A stretch of 64,000 nucleotides of DNA from Gammaproteobacteria bacterium (GTDB lineage Bacteria > Pseudomonadota > Gammaproteobacteria > Steroidobacterales > Steroidobacteraceae): contig JANYHD010000026.1 in the NCBI GenBank assembly GCA_025359205.1, positions 62,001 through 126,000 of the forward strand, in the 5' to 3' direction. The notes under the pieces were generated by a model, which worked only from the letters and a program-made list of their open reading frames with translations, was not told the DNA's origin and ran no database searches. Positions 9,981-18,297 of the stretch are shown here, piece after piece (the first letter of the stretch is position 1; every line of letters starts with the position of its first letter). The position numbers and the translations under genes are program-made.

Positions 9981-10694
9981 GTGGGCGTGCTGGCTGACTT
10001 TCCCGTCACGCGCAAGTGGCCACCCCGTTTTCCCGACCGGCTGCAGCTTTACTCACTGGCCACGCCCAACGGCATCAAGGTCGCGGTCATGCTCGAAGAG
10101 ACCGGCCTGCCGTACGAGGCGCACCGCGTCGAGTTTGACCGCAATGAGCAGTACTCAAGCGAATTCCATGCGCTGAATCCCAACGACCGGATTCCCGCGA
10201 TTCTCGATCCGAATGGTCCGGGCGGCGCACCGCTCCCGCTGTTCGAGTCAGGGGCAATTTTGTGGTACCTGGCGGAGAAGAGCGGACAGCTGCTGCCACC
10301 GGTTGCGGCGGCGCGCTACGAGACGCTGCAATGGCTGATGTTCCAGATGGGCAATGTCGGGCCGATGTTCGGCCAGGTTGGTTTCTTCAACCGCTTCGCC
10401 GGGCGCGAGTGGGAGGACAGGCGACCGCTCGAACGCTACGTGGCTGAATCGCGGCGACTGCTGCGCGTGCTCGAGGAACGACTCGCCGATCGCCGCTGGA
10501 TCATGGGCGAGGACTACACGATCGCCGACGTCGCGACCTTCCCCTGGGTCAATCACCTCGTGACGTATTACGAAGCCGCCGGGCTGGTCGGGTATGCTGA
10601 CTTTCCACATCTGCGCCGGGTGACGCAGCAATTCCTGGAACGGCCAGCTGTGATGCGAGGGATGAAGATTCCGCGCCGCACCGACAGCGCCTGA
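9981..10694 (+). CDS. Glutathione S-transferase family protein
   Basis: 237 residues from a GTG 4 bases after the methyltransferase stop. The N-terminal thioredoxin-like domain (about 20-105) carries the glutathione gamma-glutamyl binding ESGAILWYLAEKSG motif, and the C-terminal helical domain contains FNRFAG and the WIMGEDYTIADVATFPW segment found in YfcG/YghU/Ure2-like GSTs. This subgroup commonly has disulfide-bond reductase or peroxide-handling activity. Position behind the methyltransferase suggests a shared transcript from lysR onward. The role in quaternary amine use is unknown. Confidence 0.88.
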   Translation: MGVLADFPVTRKWPPRFPDRLQLYSLATPNGIKVAVMLEETGLPYEAHRVEFDRNEQYSSEFHALNPNDRIPAILDPNGPGGAPLPLFESGAILWYLAEKSGQLLPPVAAARYETLQWLMFQMGNVGPMFGQVGFFNRFAGREWEDRRPLERYVAESRRLLRVLEERLADRRWIMGEDYTIADVATFPWVNHLVTYYEAAGLVGYADFPHLRRVTQQFLERPAVMRGMKIPRRTDSA

Positions 10695-10713
10695 GTGCAG
10701 CTGGCCGCGCCGG

Positions 10714-11487
10714 CTACGGCCGCGGCACCAGCGTGCCGTGTTCCATGAAATTTTTCGCAGCCGCATCGAAGGCCCGCCAGGCCGCGCCGGCCAGCGCGCC
10801 ACCCAGGCTCACGCGCCGTACGCCGGCCGCGGCCAGTTCGCTGACCTGCATCTGCGGTCCGTAGAGCAGGACATTGACCGGCTTGGGCGCCACGGCGCGC
10901 ACGATGTCACGGATAACGTTCAGGTCCTTGACGCCGGGTGCATACAGGCAATCGGCACCTGCCGCCGAAAATTTCAGCAGGCGATCGATCACGGGCTTTG
11001 GGTCCGTGTGTCCCTGCAGGAAGGCCTCGGTGCGCGCCACCAGCAGTACGTCCTGGCCTGACTCCGCGATGGCCTGTCGGGCTGCCGCTACGCGTTCGAC
11101 GGCGCGCGCGCCATCGTGCAGTGTGTCCCCGTCGCGGTCCTCGATCGAGAGACCGGCGATGCCCGTCGCGATAGCTGAGCGGACATTGTCGGCCACGCGC
11201 TCGGGCTCGGCGGCAAAGCCGTCCTCGAAATCCGCGTTGACGGGCAAGTGCGTCGCGCCCACCAGCATGCGCAGATGCTCGAGTGCTTCCGCCAGCGAGA
11301 TGTGGTAGTCGCTGCGCCCGAGCGCCAGCGCGCACGCCGAGCTGGAAGTGGCGATCGCCTTGTAGCCCAGCCGCTCGAGCCGCACGGCACCGCCGATGTC
11401 CCAGGGATTGGGCAGCAGGAAGCAGCCCCGTTGATGAAGGGCGCGAAAATCCCGGCGGCGGGCGGCGTACGCTGTCGTATCAGTCAT
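10714..11487 (-). CDS. Isocitrate lyase/PEP mutase superfamily protein
   Basis: 257 residues of an alpha/beta barrel. Metal-site and substrate features of the PEP-mutase branch are present: LPNPWDIGGAVRLERLG near the N-terminus, NADFEDGFA and SIEDRDGD. The catalytic Cys loop of true isocitrate and methylisocitrate lyases (KKCGH-type) is absent, so it is more likely a C-C lyase, phosphonate-related enzyme or oxaloacetate-hydrolase-like member. The start (ATG at 11487) lies just 2 bases beyond the stop of the class II aldolase-like gene upstream, so the two are co-transcribed. Substrate unknown. Confidence 0.8.
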   Translation of the reverse strand: MTDTTAYAARRRDFRALHQRGCFLLPNPWDIGGAVRLERLGYKAIATSSSACALALGRSDYHISLAEALEHLRMLVGATHLPVNADFEDGFAAEPERVADNVRSAIATGIAGLSIEDRDGDTLHDGARAVERVAAARQAIAESGQDVLLVARTEAFLQGHTDPKPVIDRLLKFSAAGADCLYAPGVKDLNVIRDIVRAVAPKPVNVLLYGPQMQVSELAAAGVRRVSLGGALAGAAWRAFDAAAKNFMEHGTLVPRP

Positions 11488-11489
11488 GG

Positions 11490-12248
11490 CTACTCCCGGT
11501 AGGAACGGTCTTTCGCGTCGAGCAGCACTTTCAGTTGCTCGAAGTGTGCGACCGCAGAGCCACTGTATTCACGCCAGTCGGCCGCGGTCTTGCTGGCAAC
11601 GGCGTCGCTCATGACATTCAGCGGCTGGCCGCTTGCATAGGCGAGCAGCATGGTCCGGCTGGCCCGTTCGAAGTAGTAAAGATGCTCGAAGGCCTCGGCG
11701 ACGGTAGGCGCGCTGACCGACAGGCCGTGATTGCCCATCAGCAAGATCGGATGCTGGCCGAGCGCAGCCGCGATGCGCTGGCCTTCGGCCTCATCATCGG
11801 CGATGCCGCCGTATCCCAGGTCCAGGCCCACGAGCCCGGTGAAGCGGGCGGTATTCTGGTCGATGGGCTTGAGCATCGGATCCTTGAGCGTCGCGAGCGC
11901 CGTCGCATACGGCGGGTGACAGTGCAGCAGCACTCGTGCCTGCCGCACCTCGCGATGCACGGCCCCGTGTATGCACCAGGCGGATGGATCGGGAGCGCCG
12001 GGGCGCCGCATTGTTTCAGGGTCGTCGGCATCGAGCAGCAGCAGGTCGCTGGCGCGGATGGTGGCGAAATGTTTCCAGCGCGGGTTCAGCAGGAAGCGCC
12101 GGCCGTCGGCGGACACACCGGCGCTGAAGTGGTTGGCCACGGCCTCGTGCCAGTTGAATTCGACGGCGAGCCGGAAGGCCGCCGCCAGGTCCACTCGCAG
12201 TGACCATTCTTCTTCGCTCACGACTGTTGCTCCCGCTGACCCTGCCAC
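11490..12248 (-). CDS. Class II aldolase/adducin-family protein
   Basis: 252 residues with the metal-binding HCHPPYATAL and GNHGLSV motifs of class II (fuculose-phosphate-type) aldolases and adducin heads, so a divalent-metal-dependent aldol cleavage, decarboxylation or epimerisation is expected. The annotated start is GTG at 12248; a GTG nine codons later is also possible because the first ten residues are low complexity. It precedes the PEP-mutase-like gene with a 2-base gap, suggesting sequential steps on one carbon skeleton. Catalytic chemistry is supported, substrate is not. Confidence 0.8.
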   Translation of the reverse strand: MAGSAGATVVSEEEWSLRVDLAAAFRLAVEFNWHEAVANHFSAGVSADGRRFLLNPRWKHFATIRASDLLLLDADDPETMRRPGAPDPSAWCIHGAVHREVRQARVLLHCHPPYATALATLKDPMLKPIDQNTARFTGLVGLDLGYGGIADDEAEGQRIAAALGQHPILLMGNHGLSVSAPTVAEAFEHLYYFERASRTMLLAYASGQPLNVMSDAVASKTAADWREYSGSAVAHFEQLKVLLDAKDRSYRE

Positions 12249-12261
12249 GCCGGCCGGCGCG

Positions 12262-12267
12262 TATTAT
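12262..12267 (+). promoter_or_regulatory. Possible -10 element (TATTAT) for the VOC gene
   Basis: TATTAT at 12262-12267 is an AT-rich hexamer in a GC-rich gap, 42 bases before the VOC gene ATG and just upstream of the divergent aldolase start. No good -35 hexamer lies 16-18 bases upstream, so activity is uncertain. Confidence 0.35.
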
Positions 12268-12309
12268 GCTTGCACTTGAGCATTCGCATCGAGCGGCAGG
12301 GGATTTCTC

Positions 12310-12690
12310 ATGCACAAGAGCCGGCTGGCTGGCTTCATCATTGACTGCAATACGCCGGACCTGCGGTCCGCGGCCGAATTCTGGGGCGGCGCCCTGGGTA
12401 TGGATCCGCGCGTACTGCCAGGGGAAGAGGGCGACAAGTACATGCGGCTGGTGGATCCGGAAGAGCGGCTGCACGTCGAGGTGCAGACGGTCACGCACCC
12501 CAGCCGCGTGCACCTGGACATCGAATCGGACGACGTGGAAGCGGAGGTCCGGCGCCTGGAACAGCTCGGTGCCAGACGTGTGCAGCAAGTGCAGACCTGG
12601 TGGGTGATGGAGGCTCCGACCGGACAGAGATTCTGCGTGGTCCAGGCGCAGAGCGAGGGCTTTGCGGCGCAGGCCAGGCAGTGGAAGTAA
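12310..12690 (+). CDS. VOC (glyoxalase/bleomycin-resistance/dioxygenase) superfamily protein
   Basis: 126 residues forming one pair of beta-alpha-beta-beta-beta modules. The N-terminal part (FIIDCNTPDLRSAAEFWGGALG) and the middle VHLDIESDDVEAEVRRLEQLGA are typical of single-chain VOC proteins that dimerise to build a metal or ligand site. A GGGG stretch 8-12 bases before the ATG serves as ribosome binding site. It is divergent from the aldolase-like gene. Substrate or ligand cannot be inferred. Confidence 0.82.
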   Translation: MHKSRLAGFIIDCNTPDLRSAAEFWGGALGMDPRVLPGEEGDKYMRLVDPEERLHVEVQTVTHPSRVHLDIESDDVEAEVRRLEQLGARRVQQVQTWWVMEAPTGQRFCVVQAQSEGFAAQARQWK

Positions 12691-12719
12691 GCCGATCGGC
12701 GGCTGCGGGTGAACGCTCT

Positions 12720-12744
12720 CGCCCAGGCGCTTCCGCCTAGGGCG
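12720..12744. terminator. Hairpin between convergent genes (bidirectional terminator candidate)
   Basis: CGCCCAGGCG (12720-12729) pairs with CGCCTAGGGCG (12734-12744), with one bulged A and a CTTC loop. It lies where the VOC gene and the convergent secreted-protein gene meet and overlaps the last codons of the latter. There is no T-run, so intrinsic termination is only likely in combination with Rho. A smaller palindrome GCCGATCGGC (12691-12700) directly follows the VOC stop. Confidence 0.45.
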
Positions 12745-13558
12745 CGTCCTGGGCCGGGTCGCCTGCCGCGGCGCCCGTAGCTGCACAAGAATGCGTGGCA
12801 CGCTGCACGTGGAAGATCCCGTGGCGCGCCTCGACGTGAACCTCGGTCTGCATCTGGCCGGCCTGTCCGTCGCAGCGCGACTCGAGTGCGCGGATGGGTT
12901 TCGCGCTCCTGCGCACGGCATCCCAGGTCTGCGCGTCCAGCTCCAACGGCACGTCGGGCGCCTCGGCGGAAGCGAACACGTGCAGTTGCGTGTTGTACTT
13001 CGACACCCCCACCAGCACCATGAGGTGGCGGCCGCAACCTTGCGCGCCCACCTGCAACAGGAACTCGCTGGCCTGCCCGTCGTGGTTGAAATCCCCGATC
13101 CGCATCACGTTGGCCGCGCCGCGAGCACGCACGCGCGACACGAAGTTGAGATCAGAGGCGTGATGCCAATCGTCGTCCTCGTCATGAGCCGTGGCGGGTA
13201 CCGGCAGCCAGCGCTGCAACACAGCCAGATTCCCCGGCACGGGTACGATTTCGTGCCGGTAGAAACCTGTCAGGTCCAGCAGCTCCCTGGTAGCGCCCGG
13301 CCGTAGCCTGACCAGCGACAAGCGGCCCGCTTCCCCGTAGGCGAAGCCCGAGCAGGGGCAGGCCAGCGCCACGGTCACATCTTCCGGGCCGCAGGCCGAG
13401 GCAGGCAGGGTATCCCATTCGAGTTTCCAGGTTTCAAAGGCGCCGTTAACCTGCACGGCGTGCTGCTCGCGCACCAGGTCGGCGAGTTCGGCGGCCTGGG
13501 CGCAATGCATCGACAGGCTCGCAGCCACCGTGCCAGCCAGCAGGCGCCGCGCACTCAC
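12737..13558 (-). CDS. Secreted/periplasmic protein of unknown function
   Basis: 273 residues from a GTG overlapping the upstream gene's stop by 4 bases. Residues 1-22 form a signal peptide (ARRLLAGTVAASLSM core, cleavage near AQA-AE). The mature part has several cysteines (around 55-70 in an ACPCSG stretch, plus later pairs) that could form disulfides, and the segment GDFNHDGQASEFLLQVG resembles the Asp-rich calcium loops of FG-GAP/VCBS repeats. I recognise no enzyme family. Coupling to the PLP enzyme upstream suggests co-expression but not necessarily a shared pathway, since one product is exported and the other cytoplasmic. Confidence 0.65.
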   Translation of the reverse strand: MSARRLLAGTVAASLSMHCAQAAELADLVREQHAVQVNGAFETWKLEWDTLPASACGPEDVTVALACPCSGFAYGEAGRLSLVRLRPGATRELLDLTGFYRHEIVPVPGNLAVLQRWLPVPATAHDEDDDWHHASDLNFVSRVRARGAANVMRIGDFNHDGQASEFLLQVGAQGCGRHLMVLVGVSKYNTQLHVFASAEAPDVPLELDAQTWDAVRRSAKPIRALESRCDGQAGQMQTEVHVEARHGIFHVQRATHSCAATGAAAGDPAQDAP

Positions 13559-14790
13559 GGCCGGAGCAGGGCCCGGAGAGCCGCGAGGATGCGTTCGACT
13601 TCGCCCAGGGTGTTGTAATGTGCCAGGCCGATGCGCAGCACGCCTTCCTGCTCATCGAGCCCAAGGCTGCGGGCGAGTTCGAGCGCGTAATTGTGCCCCG
13701 ACCAGACATTGATGCCCTGCGCCGCCAGCGCACGGGCGAGGGCGGAGTTGCGATGCCCGGGATGAGTGATCGACACGGTGGGCACGCGCCGATCACGTTG
13801 CCGCGCGTCCGTAATGCCCTGCACCTTCACGCCCGGAATCCGCAGCAGCCCGTCGATCAGCTGCTGTGCCAGATCCATTTCATATCGTGTCGCGGCCGCG
13901 TACGCGCCGGCAATGCGGTCCGCGACTGAACCGGTGGCGCCCGACTGATCGCCGAGCCAGGCCATGTAGCCAGCGGCCGCTGCGAGGCCCGCGAGCAGTT
14001 CGGTCTGCGGCGTGCCCGTTTCGTGCCGCCCGGGCGGCGCCTGCGGTGCGCAGCGGACGGCGTAGGCATAGGTTTCGGCAAGCAGGGACTCGCGGCCCCA
14101 CAGCACGCCCAGGTGCGGTCCGAAAAACTTGTAGGCCGAGCAGGCGAGGAAGTCGCAATCCAGCTGCGCGACTTCCGCCTTGCCGTGGGGCACGAACTGC
14201 ACGGCGTCCACATAGACCAGCGCGCCGGCCCGCCGCGCCAGGCGCGTCAGCTCGGCGAGCGGATTGATGGAGCCCGTGAGATTGCTGGCGTAGTTCAGGG
14301 CCAGCAGCCGCGTGCGATCGCTGAGCAGGGGCTTGAGTTCGTCCGGCTCGATGCGCCAGCTGTCGCGGTTGAACGGCAGCCAGCGGACCGTCATGCCGCG
14401 ATCTTCCGCCAGTCGCAGCCAGGGCGAGACATTGCCCTCGTGGTCCATCTGCGTGACGATCAGTTCGTCCCCCGGTCCCCAGCTTCGTCCCAGCGAGCGC
14501 GACATCTGGAAGGTCAGCATGGTCATCGACTGGCCGATGACGATTTCCCGGCCGGAGGCACCGCCCAGCATCACCGCCATGGCCTCGTGCGCCTGCTCGT
14601 AGACCGCATCGGCCGCCTGCGAGGCCTGGAAATAGCCGCCCAGGTTGCTGGCGGCGTCGGTCATCGCCGCCGCCACCGCAGCCGAGACCGGGCGCGGCAC
14701 CTGCGTCCCCGCCGGGTTGTCGAGATAGGCGGCAGGATTGACGAGCGCGGGAAACTGGGCGCGTACCTGCTCGATCGGAAATGGCGTCAC
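13555..14790 (-). CDS. Class V aminotransferase / cysteine-desulfurase-like PLP enzyme
   Basis: About 411 residues. I chose the GTG at 14790 because GGAGG lies 9 bases upstream and the family N-terminus (IEQVRAQFPAL then YLDNPAGTQVP) begins there; the longer frame is spurious. The PLP lysine is in ACSAYKFFGPHLG, preceded by VDAVQFVPHG with the PLP-ring Asp. This matches the SufS-like cysteine desulfurase-like subfamily rather than IscS. Typical members eliminate sulfur or act as epimerases or lyases on small amino acids. No Suf/Isc partners are nearby, so it is probably not the Fe-S assembly enzyme. Confidence 0.82.
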   Translation of the reverse strand: MTPFPIEQVRAQFPALVNPAAYLDNPAGTQVPRPVSAAVAAAMTDAASNLGGYFQASQAADAVYEQAHEAMAVMLGGASGREIVIGQSMTMLTFQMSRSLGRSWGPGDELIVTQMDHEGNVSPWLRLAEDRGMTVRWLPFNRDSWRIEPDELKPLLSDRTRLLALNYASNLTGSINPLAELTRLARRAGALVYVDAVQFVPHGKAEVAQLDCDFLACSAYKFFGPHLGVLWGRESLLAETYAYAVRCAPQAPPGRHETGTPQTELLAGLAAAAGYMAWLGDQSGATGSVADRIAGAYAAATRYEMDLAQQLIDGLLRIPGVKVQGITDARQRDRRVPTVSITHPGHRNSALARALAAQGINVWSGHNYALELARSLGLDEQEGVLRIGLAHYNTLGEVERILAALRALLRP

Positions 14791-14944
14791 TGCGGTCTGC
14801 CTCCGGTATGGGCCGAAATTGTAGCGGCTCTGGCTGGCGACGGGGGACAAACCCACACCCGGCTGGGCGCTGGCGGTGGCATGGCTGGTGCGCCTGGCCG
14901 GCGCATGTTGCGCGCCAGCGGCGCTTCCCACCCCGCTGGCGTTT

Positions 14945-14995
14945 TATTATCATGGCCGTGACATTTAAAAACCGCCGACGAGGATTCAGAGCATG
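14945..14995 (+). promoter_or_regulatory. TATTAT -10-like box and 14-codon upstream reading frame before the carnitine dehydrogenase
   Basis: TATTAT at 14945-14950 is followed at 14952 by an ATG opening a 14-codon frame (MAVTFKNRRRGFRA) whose TGA overlaps the dehydrogenase ATG (ATGA at 14993-14996). If the -10 is real, transcription would begin near 14957, right at the in-frame GTG (14958) of this mini-frame. GAGGATTC 8-15 bases before the main start gives a usable ribosome site. Confidence 0.4.
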
Positions 14996-16483
14996 AGACA
15001 GATCAGAACGCTAGGCCTGCTCGGCACCGGCGTCATAGGCGGCGGTTGGGCTGCCCGCGCCATGCACTTTGGCATCGACGTGGTCGCCGCGGACGTCAAG
15101 CCGCAGATGGAGCAGTGGATACGCGAGGCCGTCGCCAACGCGGAGCCGGCGCTGGCGCGATTGACGCTGGCGCCGCTCCCGCCCAAGGGCCAGCTGAGCT
15201 TCACCACTGACCTGCACGAGATGGCCCGCAAGGCCGACTTCATCCAGGAAAACATCCCCGAGCAGCTCGAGCTCAAGCAGCGCGTGCTGGCCGACGTCAG
15301 TCGCAGCGCGCCCGCCGACGTCATCATTGCATCGAGCACCTCCGGCCTGATGCCGAGTGACCTGCAGGCGAAGATGATCGCACCCGAGCGCTTGCTGGTC
15401 GGCCACCCGTTCAACCCGGTGTACCTGCTGCCGCTGGTGGAACTGGTCGGCGGCAAGCAGACCTCGCCCGCTACCATCGAGGCGGCGCGCAAGTTCTATA
15501 CCTACATCGGCATGCACGCGCTGCATGTGCGCCGCGAAGTGCCAGGGCATCTGACGGATCGGCTGCAGGAAGCAATCTGGCGCGAGATCCTGCACATGAT
15601 CAATGAGGGCGTGGCGACCACCGGCGAACTGGATGAATCCATCATCTACGGCCCGGGCCTGCGCTGGGCGGCGATGGGTACCAACCTGATCTACCACCTT
15701 GCCGGCGGCGAGAGCGGCATGCGCCACATGCTGCACCAGTTCGGTCCCTGCCTGAAATGGCCCTGGACCAAGCTCGAGGCGCCAGAGCTCACCGAGGAAC
15801 TGATCGACCGCATGGTGAAGGGGACGCAGGAGCAGGCCGGTGGCCGCTCGATCCGTGAGCTCGAACGGCTCCGCGACGACTACCTGGTGGCGATCCAGCA
15901 GGTGCTGCGCCAGTACAACATCGGCGCGGGCGCGACGCTGCGTGCGCTCGAACAGCGCCTGTATGTCGACCAGGCCGCGGCCCAGTCAGCCGCCGGGCCT
16001 GCGGGCAACGCAGCACTGCCGCCGCTGACTGGCGAAGTGCGCCCTGAATGGATCGACTACAACGGCCACATGACCGACTCGCGCTACCAGCAGGCTTTCG
16101 GCGACGCGCTCGATGCGTTGTGCCGTCGCGTCGGAATCGACGAGGAGTACCATGCCCGCGTGGGCATGTACTACACGGTGGAAAGCCACACCACGCATCA
16201 CGCCGAGCTGCGTGCTGGCGAGCCGTACTACGTCGAGACGCGCGTGCTTGCGGTGGACGACAAGCGCCTGCGCGTCTTCCACAGCCTGCGCCGCACGCGC
16301 GATGCGGTCGTGGCCGCGACGGGCGAGCACATGCACCTGCACGTCGGCGTGGGCAGCGGCAAAACCGTCGCGGCGCCCGCGCAGGTGCGCACGCAACTCG
16401 AACGCATCCGTGATGCGGAGGCAAGCAAACCGCTTCCACCGCAGGCTGGTCGAGCCATCGGCCAGCCGCCCGTGCGGGATTAG
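14993..16483 (+). CDS. lcdH: L-carnitine dehydrogenase fused to a C-terminal thioesterase
   Basis: 496 residues in two parts. Residues 1-320 are a 3-hydroxyacyl-CoA-dehydrogenase-type fold with NAD-binding GTGVIGGG (11-18), the SSTSGLMPS segment and HPFNP (138-142); this is the L-carnitine dehydrogenase branch, which oxidises carnitine to 3-dehydrocarnitine with NAD+. Residues from about 347 are a hotdog (4HBT) thioesterase beginning PEWIDYNGHM, as in known carnitine dehydrogenase-thioesterase fusions acting on betainyl-CoA. The next genes (TetR, acyl-CoA dehydrogenase) and the opposite-strand BKACE gene supply flanking steps. Assignment is strong because the fusion itself is diagnostic. Confidence 0.9.
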   Translation: MRQIRTLGLLGTGVIGGGWAARAMHFGIDVVAADVKPQMEQWIREAVANAEPALARLTLAPLPPKGQLSFTTDLHEMARKADFIQENIPEQLELKQRVLADVSRSAPADVIIASSTSGLMPSDLQAKMIAPERLLVGHPFNPVYLLPLVELVGGKQTSPATIEAARKFYTYIGMHALHVRREVPGHLTDRLQEAIWREILHMINEGVATTGELDESIIYGPGLRWAAMGTNLIYHLAGGESGMRHMLHQFGPCLKWPWTKLEAPELTEELIDRMVKGTQEQAGGRSIRELERLRDDYLVAIQQVLRQYNIGAGATLRALEQRLYVDQAAAQSAAGPAGNAALPPLTGEVRPEWIDYNGHMTDSRYQQAFGDALDALCRRVGIDEEYHARVGMYYTVESHTTHHAELRAGEPYYVETRVLAVDDKRLRVFHSLRRTRDAVVAATGEHMHLHVGVGSGKTVAAPAQVRTQLERIRDAEASKPLPPQAGRAIGQPPVRD

Positions 16484-16491
16484 GTCCGGCC

Positions 16492-17112
16492 TTGCCCAAG
16501 CGTGTCGATCACGCCCGGCGGCGCGATGAAATCGCGCTGGTCGCCTGCCGGGCCGTGGCCCAGCGCGGCTTCGCCCGTGCCACAGTCGCGCAGATCGCCC
16601 GCGCCGCCGGCTACACCACCGGCATGGTCGCGTATTACTTTGATTCGAAGCAGGAGATCATCCTGGCCGCGCTGCGGCTGATCCTGCGCCGCATGGACCA
16701 GCGCCTGCAGCGCGCGCCCGCCGCCGCCCGCGACGGCCTGCTCGAAGTGCTGACCGAAGCCTTGCCCATCGATGCCCAGCGGCGCATCGAGTGCGCGTTC
16801 TGGACCGCCTTCTGGGGCCAGTTGTCGGCCGATCCGCGCCTCAAGCGCCTCAACGCCTGGGTGCACCGCGAATACCGTAAACTCTTCGAGCGCTGCCTCG
16901 CGGAGCAGTGGCCGGAGTCACGCAGCTGGCCGGCCGCGGTAAGGGGCCAGGTGCTGCGCTCCCTGATCACTTTCCTGAACGGCATCACCACCAGTGCCGT
17001 GTCGAGCCCGCGGGACTGGCCCGCGCGCGTGCAGGTTCGCCAGCTCGAGCTCCACCTGGGGCTGTTGCGAAACTGGGCGCGCAGTGCGACGCAGGCAGGC
17101 ATTACGGAGTAA
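16492..17112 (+). CDS. TetR-family regulator (BetI-like)
   Basis: 206 residues from a TTG 8 bases after the carnitine dehydrogenase stop. The helix-turn-helix is ATVAQIARAAGYTTGMVAYYF (about 31-51), and the C-terminal part (FWTAFWGQLSADPRL) is like the BetI/TetR_C_6 ligand domain, whose founding member senses choline. Its place inside the carnitine operon suggests that it represses the pathway genes and is released by carnitine, crotonobetaine or a CoA ester; the ligand is inference. It is a normal-sized relative of the giant fused regulator at 39822-41501. Confidence 0.87.
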   Translation: MPKRVDHARRRDEIALVACRAVAQRGFARATVAQIARAAGYTTGMVAYYFDSKQEIILAALRLILRRMDQRLQRAPAAARDGLLEVLTEALPIDAQRRIECAFWTAFWGQLSADPRLKRLNAWVHREYRKLFERCLAEQWPESRSWPAAVRGQVLRSLITFLNGITTSAVSSPRDWPARVQVRQLELHLGLLRNWARSATQAGITE

Positions 17113-17117
17113 ACGCC

Positions 17118-18281
17118 ATGGATTTCTCTCTGACCGAAGAACAGGAACTCATCGTCAGGACCACCCGCGCCTTCGTCGAGCAGGAGTTGTATCCGCACGA
17201 AAAAGAAGTGGAAGACACCGGCGTGCTGCGCCAGGAACTGCTCGAGGAACTCAAGCGCAAGGCGATCGACGCCGGGTTGTACGCGGCCAACATGCCCACC
17301 GAGGTGGGCGGCGGAGGGCTCGATACGGTCACCTGGGTGCTGTACGAGAAGGAGCTGGGGCGCGCGAACTACGCGCTGCATTACTGTTGCGTCGGGCGTC
17401 CTTCGAATATCCTGCTGGCCTGCCAGGGCGCGCAGCGCGAGCGCTACCTGCTGCCCGCAGTGCGCGGCGAGCGCACCGATTGCCTGGCGATGAGCGAGCC
17501 GGGTGCGGGCTCCGACCTGCGGGGCATGAAGACCACCGCGGTGCGTGCCGGCAACGACTTCATCATCAACGGCACCAAGCATTTCATCAGCCACGCCGAT
17601 CACGCGGATTTCGTGATCCTGGTGGCGGCGACCGCGTCGGAGGATTCAGCGCGCGGGCCCCGCAAGAAGATGACCACCTTCCTGATCGACAAGGGACATC
17701 CGGGCTTCGAAGTGCTGCCCGGGTACCGCAACGTCTCGCACCGCGGTTACAACAACAGCATCCTGCGCTTCACCGATTGCCGCGTCAGCGCGGACGCGGT
17801 GCTCGGCGAGGTCGACAAGGGGTTCGACGTGGCCAACACCTGGCTGGCCGCCACGCGGTTGCAGGTCGCAGCCGGGTGCCTTGGCCGCGCTGAGCGCGCG
17901 CTCGATCTCGCCAAGCAGTGGTCAGTGGATCGCGTGCAGTTTGGCCAATCGATCGGCAAGTTCCAGGGCGTCAGCTTCAAGCTGGCCGATATGGCGGTGG
18001 AACTGCGTGCCGCCGAATTGCTGGTGCTCGAAGCGGCCTGGAAGCATGACCAGGGCATTGCCACGGACGCCGACTTTGCCGTCGCCAAGCTCAAGGCCAC
18101 GGAGATGCTGGCGATGGTGGCCGATGAGGCCCTGCAGATCCACGGCGGCATGGGCCTGATGTCGGACCTGCCGCTCGAGCGCATCTGGCGCGACGCGCGC
18201 ATCGAGCGCATCTGGGACGGCACCAGCGAAATCCAGCGCCATATCATCTCGCGCGCGCTGTTGCGCCCGCTGGGCGGGTAG
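17118..18281 (+). CDS. Acyl-CoA dehydrogenase (probable gamma-butyrobetainyl-CoA dehydrogenase)
   Basis: 387 residues from the ATG at 17118 (the longer open frame overlaps the TetR gene). It has the full N-terminal helical, beta and C-terminal helical ACAD domains: MSEPGAGSD for FAD contact, FGQSIGKFQ, and QIHGGMG near the end. At the position of the medium-chain catalytic Glu (YEGT) it has WDGT, so the base would be D367. Wedged between carnitine dehydrogenase and convergent to a CaiD-like hydratase, it likely interconverts gamma-butyrobetainyl-CoA and crotonobetainyl-CoA, as CaiA-type enzymes do. An electron-transfer flavoprotein is not in this window. Confidence 0.85.
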   Translation: MDFSLTEEQELIVRTTRAFVEQELYPHEKEVEDTGVLRQELLEELKRKAIDAGLYAANMPTEVGGGGLDTVTWVLYEKELGRANYALHYCCVGRPSNILLACQGAQRERYLLPAVRGERTDCLAMSEPGAGSDLRGMKTTAVRAGNDFIINGTKHFISHADHADFVILVAATASEDSARGPRKKMTTFLIDKGHPGFEVLPGYRNVSHRGYNNSILRFTDCRVSADAVLGEVDKGFDVANTWLAATRLQVAAGCLGRAERALDLAKQWSVDRVQFGQSIGKFQGVSFKLADMAVELRAAELLVLEAAWKHDQGIATDADFAVAKLKATEMLAMVADEALQIHGGMGLMSDLPLERIWRDARIERIWDGTSEIQRHIISRALLRPLGG

Positions 18282-18297
18282 GGCCTGCTGGGCGCTG

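Noticed and set aside
8303-10015. 570-codon open frame on the minus strand
   Set aside because: It lies antisense to the MttB-like gene, its translation is rich in Arg, His and Gly without any fold signature, and the plus strand has an obvious protein family.
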